Below are positions 58,490-64,000 of a stretch of DNA of 64,000 nt, one piece after another. Below the pieces are notes generated by a model. It searched no databases. It saw only the letters and a list, made by a program, of their open reading frames with translations, and was not told the origin of the DNA. The DNA is taken from the NCBI RefSeq assembly GCF_947623445.1, contig NC_135243.1:22266479-22330478 (forward strand), written 5' to 3'. The DNA is from Clavelina lepadiformis (lineage: Eukaryota; Chordata; Ascidiacea; Aplousobranchia; Clavelinidae). The translations under genes and the position numbers were made by a program. The number at the start of each line of letters is the position of its first letter. Within the stretch, counting starts at the first letter, position 1.

Positions 58490-61344
58490 ATTCAAATACG
58501 ATATTCACCTAATGAACCGTTAACAATAAACATCGCTTGTATGTGCAATTTATTACATTTAAACGTCATAATGTTGTGATATAAGACATGACGCGCCGGA
58601 TATTGTTATAACGAGTTATGCGGTAAGATTCAGCATATGCATGAATCATGTATTATGATGTTTATGTTAACGATTAACCAACTGCTGTCAAATGACGTAT
58701 CTTGACTATAGGCATGCATTTCCGATGTTCACAGCTTTCACTCACTTAACCAAATTGACTAATTGTACCTTTTTTGGCTGAAAATCTTTTGCTTTTAAAG
58801 CAATCATTTTGCTGAAAACGCTGTTAACGGCGTTCCTCTTTTAAAACTACATCATTAGTAGAAATTTTAACTTATATAAACCAGCCATGTTAGGTCAAAT
58901 ATTAACAAAACAAGGTTATCTAAAGTAATAAGGTTATATTCATAACACTGTAAGCAGTCAGTGCATTTGTCCTCTTTTATTTCCCTTAAATTGAACAATT
59001 TTAAAAGCGTTGTCACACAACCACACATAAGAAAACTTCTTAAATCAACAAACTTAACTTTTCTTTTGGCCACAAAATCTTTTCTGCTTGTCTTTGAACT
59101 TTGATTTTTTGTGTAACCTTTATCAGAGAACTTAGGGCTAAAAGTTAACGAAATTTACAAGCGTCCGCATCGGTTTGTTTGCCAAGCACGTCGACTCTTG
59201 TTTAAAGCAGGTTGGGATGGATTACTTTGGAGAAACTTTAGTCAAATAAATTTAAGGCATCATGTACAAAAACATTTGGGTTTGTTGCGACATCGCTATG
59301 ATCTCTTGTATTTTTGTGCCAATCGTTATGTTTCTTTAAGCTACGCGTTGTTTCTGAAACTACCGCACTTGTTTTCATTAATTAACACGTACTAGCTGCA
59401 TTTTTCTGTTAATTAATTGTCCGCTTCGTGCGTCAAGATGTACGTGAGAACGTAAATGTATGGTAAGGCAAACGTATGCATAAGGTAAACATTTGCGTCA
59501 ACGCGTTTTGACATTTGCAATTAATTGGTTTACCTTCAACAGTCGACTGTTTTCTTACTGGGTTTCTGGTAATACAATTTGGAATTTGCGTTTATCTATG
59601 CTTCTACTGTATATTGGTTCCTGCACTGACAGGGAAGAATACGCAACCTTGCATTACGTAGTCAATTAAACAGCCACGTATGACTACAGGTTTAAGTACT
59701 TACTATACACGTTATAGCTCGGAGCTTCTCAACTTTCACGAAGTCTCCCTGGAAAGGAGGTTTTTGGTTTAAGGGAAAGAATATTCTGTTTATGGTATGG
59801 TTTTGTTCAAAAGTTTGCAAAAAAGAACAGACAATCAAGTGCGCCGCACGATTTTACGATTTATGAAAATTTGCTTACTTGAGTAACACCACCTGTCGTG
59901 TATCACTCTGCCAACAAATGCGTTATCTACAATTCCGAAATATTATTGCCCCAAACAGCAAACGCCAGTAAATATTTTGAAGATGAAGAAAGAAACAACA
60001 ACAAGGATTGAAGTAGAAACTTATTAAAAGTTATCTGGACTGCGGGATTTTCTGCGTTTCTACAATTACCAAAAATAGGTAGTTCTCTTATTCAATCACA
60101 TTTTGCCGTTACTTAGAAATGCCCGTAAACACTTGGTAAAGTATTTATGTATTACCACGAGCTGGCACTCGCAAAACGTAGCACAAGATGGTGGCAAAGT
60201 CTTTCCCAACCATGTGGTAAATGTGCATTGTTTGGTAACTACACAAATTATTAAAACATTTTCGTAGTGACGACATTTATTTCATCCCGGTACATTCCTA
60301 CGTCGCCTAAAACAATTTCTTACTTGCCGAGGTTGTGGTAATAACGCAGCCTCACTGCATCGTACATTTTATCTTTCAATTGTGGATTTTTTGCAAAGGT
60401 CTTAAACTATTTATACACATAACTGACTTATTTTTACTCTTACTTTTATACATCTTTAATATTTTCTTTGTATCAAAGTAAAAGTTTTCAAAAGTGCATT
60501 AAGAGAAATGAGATATTCCTGTATGTTGCAGTTACTACAAAGTTACTTGGAACTTGCTGTATGGGACACCACCTGCCATTTCTTTTTTTTCTACCAAATG
60601 ATATTAAAGATTTAAACGGTTCCTTACTATGTAGACCGTTAATATTAATCCTTGTGTATATGACATTGTATGAACAAACAAATTTCACATTACACAGAGT
60701 TTGATTATAAAATATAAATTGCAAAAATACAAATGCTATTAGAGACAGTGCTCGTAAAAATTAATGATATGTGTGTGGCGAAATAATATTTCGCACTATT
60801 GTTTGTTTGTTTTCGTGCATCTTCCCACGCTTTTGTTTTCCTTAGTTATCAGTTAACTTTTATTCTGTTTGTTATTTCTCTTGATGATCTGATTTTATTG
60901 ATTTCGCTTGTCCACTGTTTTTTCACGTTGTTTATACCGCCTCAAGTGTTTCGATGTGGTCCAGTGTAGATTCAAACGTGTCCTGTTTTCGGTTGGTCTC
61001 CCGCATGGGCTTCAGGCGGGAGAGGTGAGCTGGCTAGAAAAGGTGGCTTTCATGGCGGTCGTGGTATGGGCGTTTAGGAAGAGGACCTGTCGTGTTTGTT
61101 GGTCACTCAGAACTGCCCTGGTTGCTTTATTATATTTTACTATTTTATTGTAAAACGTGTGCACCGAAAGTCAAGCCCCAAAAGCAAAAGCGGAGTATTT
61201 TTATCTGTTATCGAAATGCAATCGGACTTCATTAAAAGAGGCCTGTTGGCTTTGAGTGGGCCGTGAAAGCGGTGGAGAAGGACCTGGCAATAGAAAATCT
61301 GTAACAAATTCCACAACCGCTGAGAAGAAGTTACCTGAGAAATC
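58490..61344. other. XDH upstream region (unit 2), no gene seen
   Basis: Nearly identical to 40611-43466. The same short frames occur by chance; none is recognised. Confidence 0.5.
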
Positions 61345-62232
61345 ATGGACCCAAGACTGTTTGTGCCACGACCATTTTACCGAAGAGGCGACGATTTGGA
61401 AAAGTTTATTTACCTGTTCAAGTCATATTGTCGCCTTACCAACTTTCCTGAAGAAGAGAAAAAAGCATTTTTATTAGCTTCTATAGAAGAAACCTTACTT
61501 CTAGAGCAAGATGACGCCGCTGTCAGGAAAGGCGACTTTGATGATCTCGTTTACCTGATCGAGCTAGCGGTGGATGGACAAAGTGCTGTGTTTAGAATGC
61601 GAAGATCCTTTCTTCGCACATGTCAGCTAGATCATGAATCTGCTTGTGACTTTGTTTTAAAAGTGAAGACTTTGGGCAAGCGAGCTTATCCTGCTGAAGA
61701 GGATGAACATGTCCTCAATTTCTTGATGTTCCTTTGCGTGGTGAAGGGCTTACGTGACCCGCGGCAAGTCATGCAACTTCCCGAACGAGTGTTCGACGAA
61801 AAAGATTTTGACGCACTTTGCAAATTCTTAATAACCCCGCAGACAGCGCTCCAAAAGACGAACACGCCTGACGCTGAATTGGCCACACAAGTTAACGACG
61901 AAGATATTACAACTGAGAAAGCCGACGTACTTCCTGCTAAACAAGAACTGAACCTTGCGTTGAAGTATTCAAATTCAGCGCTCGTCGTTTCTCACCTCGG
62001 ATTTCCGGACAACGCACACCAAGTTCAAGAAGACAACGCTACAAACTGGGAAGTGGTCGTAACCAACGTCGTTTCCGGCAGAATGATAAGGCTTTCACTC
62101 ACTACGTGGAATTCACCTACCGTTGACGGTTTCGTTGATGTTTGTCAATCATTGAGCACTTGCTGTTACCAGTTCTCTGCACTTCACCTGAGTGGAACGA
62201 CTTTGAGACACTTATCTTGGGATGTTGGGTAA
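61345..62232 (+). pseudogene. Retrotransposon gag remnant (unit 2)
   Basis: Same 295-codon frame as 43467-44354, with identical protein. It was inherited through the tandem duplication, not by an independent insertion, since flanks and position in the unit match. Confidence 0.62.
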
Positions 62233-62270
62233 AAATTTCCCAGGTGGGTAAATATTTAAGGTGGGGAGAG

Positions 62271-62573
62271 TGTAACGAAATTATGTCACGCGTTATTCAC
62301 ACTATTTTGTATTTTACCGTTTTTGTGAGTTTGTTCTCTAGTGCGTTGATTGGTTGCAATTACCGTTGTTTGTCTCACGTTTTGTGCACTTTTATCTTAT
62401 CACTAATTTGGCGCCTTGCCTTTTGTGCCCTATAAAAGCCGTTCGTTAAGTGATTTGAGCAGGTCGGTTTTGGTTTTGGGTCGTAGAGGCTGTTGAATAA
62501 AATGAGTTGATTTCTTGGGTTTTACTGGTGGTGTCGCGGTTCACCGTGAATGTGGAAATTGAGCCTGGCTACA
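62271..62573 (+). mobile_element. 3' LTR of gag remnant (unit 2)
   Basis: Copy of 44393-44695 with the same PPT-like tract, TATA box and AATAAA. Confidence 0.65.
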
Positions 62574-62848
62574 CGAAAGAAAAAGTTCTGTTACATGTAC
62601 ACAAATTAAACAAGCATATAAAATCAGTTCAACGTTCTTGTTTGTAATGCACAAACAAACCTATAAAATTAATGTTACCATGATAACCAGATGCTTAACA
62701 TCGCTACCTGTCAATCAAGATATTACGTCAAGTCTCATGTATCACTTCGTAAGAGACACTAACATAATTAGAAGTAGCATTTTGATTGGGGCTTAAACGA
62801 ACAAACAAATCCGAATATGAGTATGTTCCCAGGGAGTAATCTCTTACG

Positions 62849-63381
62849 TCATAGAAATGTTTGATAGTTTTCAAAACCCCAGTTTACAGTGAGTTGGGTA
62901 ACACCATTGGGAATATAAGAACGAGCTATTTTTAATTCAATAGATGAAGAATTACTTAGAATCAGACACCACGCACGCCATATGTCGCCATAAAGGTAGT
63001 CGTTGCCACTTTCATAATAAGCGTAAAACTTCATTGGACATGGTGTACCAAAATCAATTGATTCAACCTCATCAACGGGCACAGATCGGTACTTGGCCTG
63101 AAACCTTCGTCCTGTTGCTGTATAATCGCTATTGAAGTAAATGTTTACATGGGGAGATTTAAATGGGAATTGTGAAGTTACGTTGTACCATGGGCGAATA
63201 TACGTGGAACCAGTACCATGGTATACTTCAAGCAAATCTGCAACATCAAAGTCAAAGTCAGTAAACACTACTTCAATCAAATCGTTACTCTGGGGTGGAC
63301 GAATATCCCAATAACAATACATTCCATTAAAATATGAAAGAGGATAACCAGGTGATGAAAGATATTGATAGTGGCGATCGG
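62849..63381 (-). pseudogene. Truncated CUB-domain fragment (unit 2)
   Basis: Copy of 44971-45503, again cut at its 5' side where the kinase-intron sequence of the next unit begins. It differs by a Gly to Arg change after TATGR and by changes near the C-terminus. Confidence 0.75.
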
Positions 63382-64000
63382 CCTAACGACTTTACTTACC
63401 TCGTTTTGGGCCATTCTGACGACTTAAACATAAACACTCATCAGCTGTATATTTTGATTAAAACTAGGTTATGCTTTTCGCTTGCAAGTATTGCTGATAA
63501 AACTATATAACATTAATGCTATCCTAATAAAACTACGAAATTTACTTGTTCAGAGCGAAGCGTGATTGTTTGCCAATCAACGCGTGTTCTTGCGCGATCA
63601 TTATCTACATTATAAATAGAACATGGAAAATATTTTCAAAGAATACGGTTACGCGCCTTGCCCCGTCAGGTTAACTGCCCTCAGAACAACTTAAGAAAAC
63701 ATCGCCCACAACAGAGGTATATTCGTTCCGCCTTTAAGATCTACTGCTGACGGGTAGACTAGTTCTGTCATACGACACCGAAACAGAGTAATAATGAAAA
63801 GGCAGAGTCGAACGTCAAGACAAGCCGACTGAGAATGCCATCGCCACGCATCACGGAAAGCGCTCCTACGATTTGCAGTTTACGTCAATTTGGCAATTTT
63901 TTAGAGTTGCTCAATGTCGTTATAGTCTACAGGTAGAAGCAGTGACTTGTAGTGTGTGTTTTGGCCGTCTTGTGTGGAAACGAAAAATGTCCCCCGGTTG
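63382..64000. repeat. Start of tandem unit 3
   Basis: Begins with the same kinase intron 1 / exon 1 sequence (MAQNE at 63400-63414, minus strand) and continues as the kinase upstream region to the window edge. It is nearly identical to 45504-46120, so the array has at least three units. Confidence 0.92.

Larger units (their letters stand above)
45504..63381. repeat. Tandem duplication unit 2 (17.88 kb)
   Basis: Second copy of the unit in direct orientation, abutting unit 1 at a CUB/kinase-intron junction and unit 3 at an identical junction (63381/63382). The first ~600 bp are almost identical to unit 3 but ~10% different from unit 1. Confidence 0.93.

Overview
This is a eukaryotic, AT-rich, intron-containing genomic window. 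Genes have many short exons with GT-AG (twice GC-AG) introns. The gene content (xanthine dehydrogenase, a RIPK/IRAK-like kinase, a CUB domain, an invertebrate-type Polinton) points to an invertebrate metazoan. I lean weakly towards a tunicate, but nothing here proves the taxon. Layout: 1-551 is the end of a multicopy invertebrate ORF. 1120-4465 is a decayed fragment of a xanthine dehydrogenase (XDH) gene. 6770-18881 is a complete but rearranged Polinton/Maverick (endogenous virus-like) element. 21743-27772 is a 12-exon minus-strand protein kinase gene. From 27740 to the right edge the sequence is a tandem array of a ~17.8 kb unit (27740-45503, 45504-63381, 63382-64000 and beyond). Each complete unit holds a copy of the kinase 5' end, an AT-rich tract, an intact 30-exon XDH gene, a gag/LTR retroelement remnant and a truncated CUB-domain fragment.

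The most unusual object is the Polinton. It is 12,112 bp long, has the family's AG...CT ends and is flanked by a perfect 6-bp target duplication (GACTAT). It is a giant palindrome: two 4,609-bp arms, differing at only about seven positions and with no indels, flank a 2,894-bp single-copy core. Each arm carries an IAP-like BIR-RING gene, an orphan 171-aa gene, the major capsid gene and a small basic virion-type gene. The core carries integrase, adenain-like protease, a small membrane protein and fragments of two further genes. No DNA polymerase B and no packaging ATPase are present. The left arm runs seamlessly into the core (an intact penton gene spans the join). The right join cuts two genes. 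This is the structure expected of a 'snap-back' defective genome of a protein-primed linear replicon that then integrated as a unit.

The second theme is the XDH array. I could trace all 30 exons in both complete copies; the lengths are identical exon by exon and give 1,362 aa each. Similarity between units is patchy: ~10% divergent at the kinase-derived left end, a few percent in most of XDH, and almost none right of about 38.9 kb. This indicates repeated unequal exchange or conversion. The kinase itself has an unusual design: a non-RD kinase domain followed by a long helical, armadillo-like C-terminal region.
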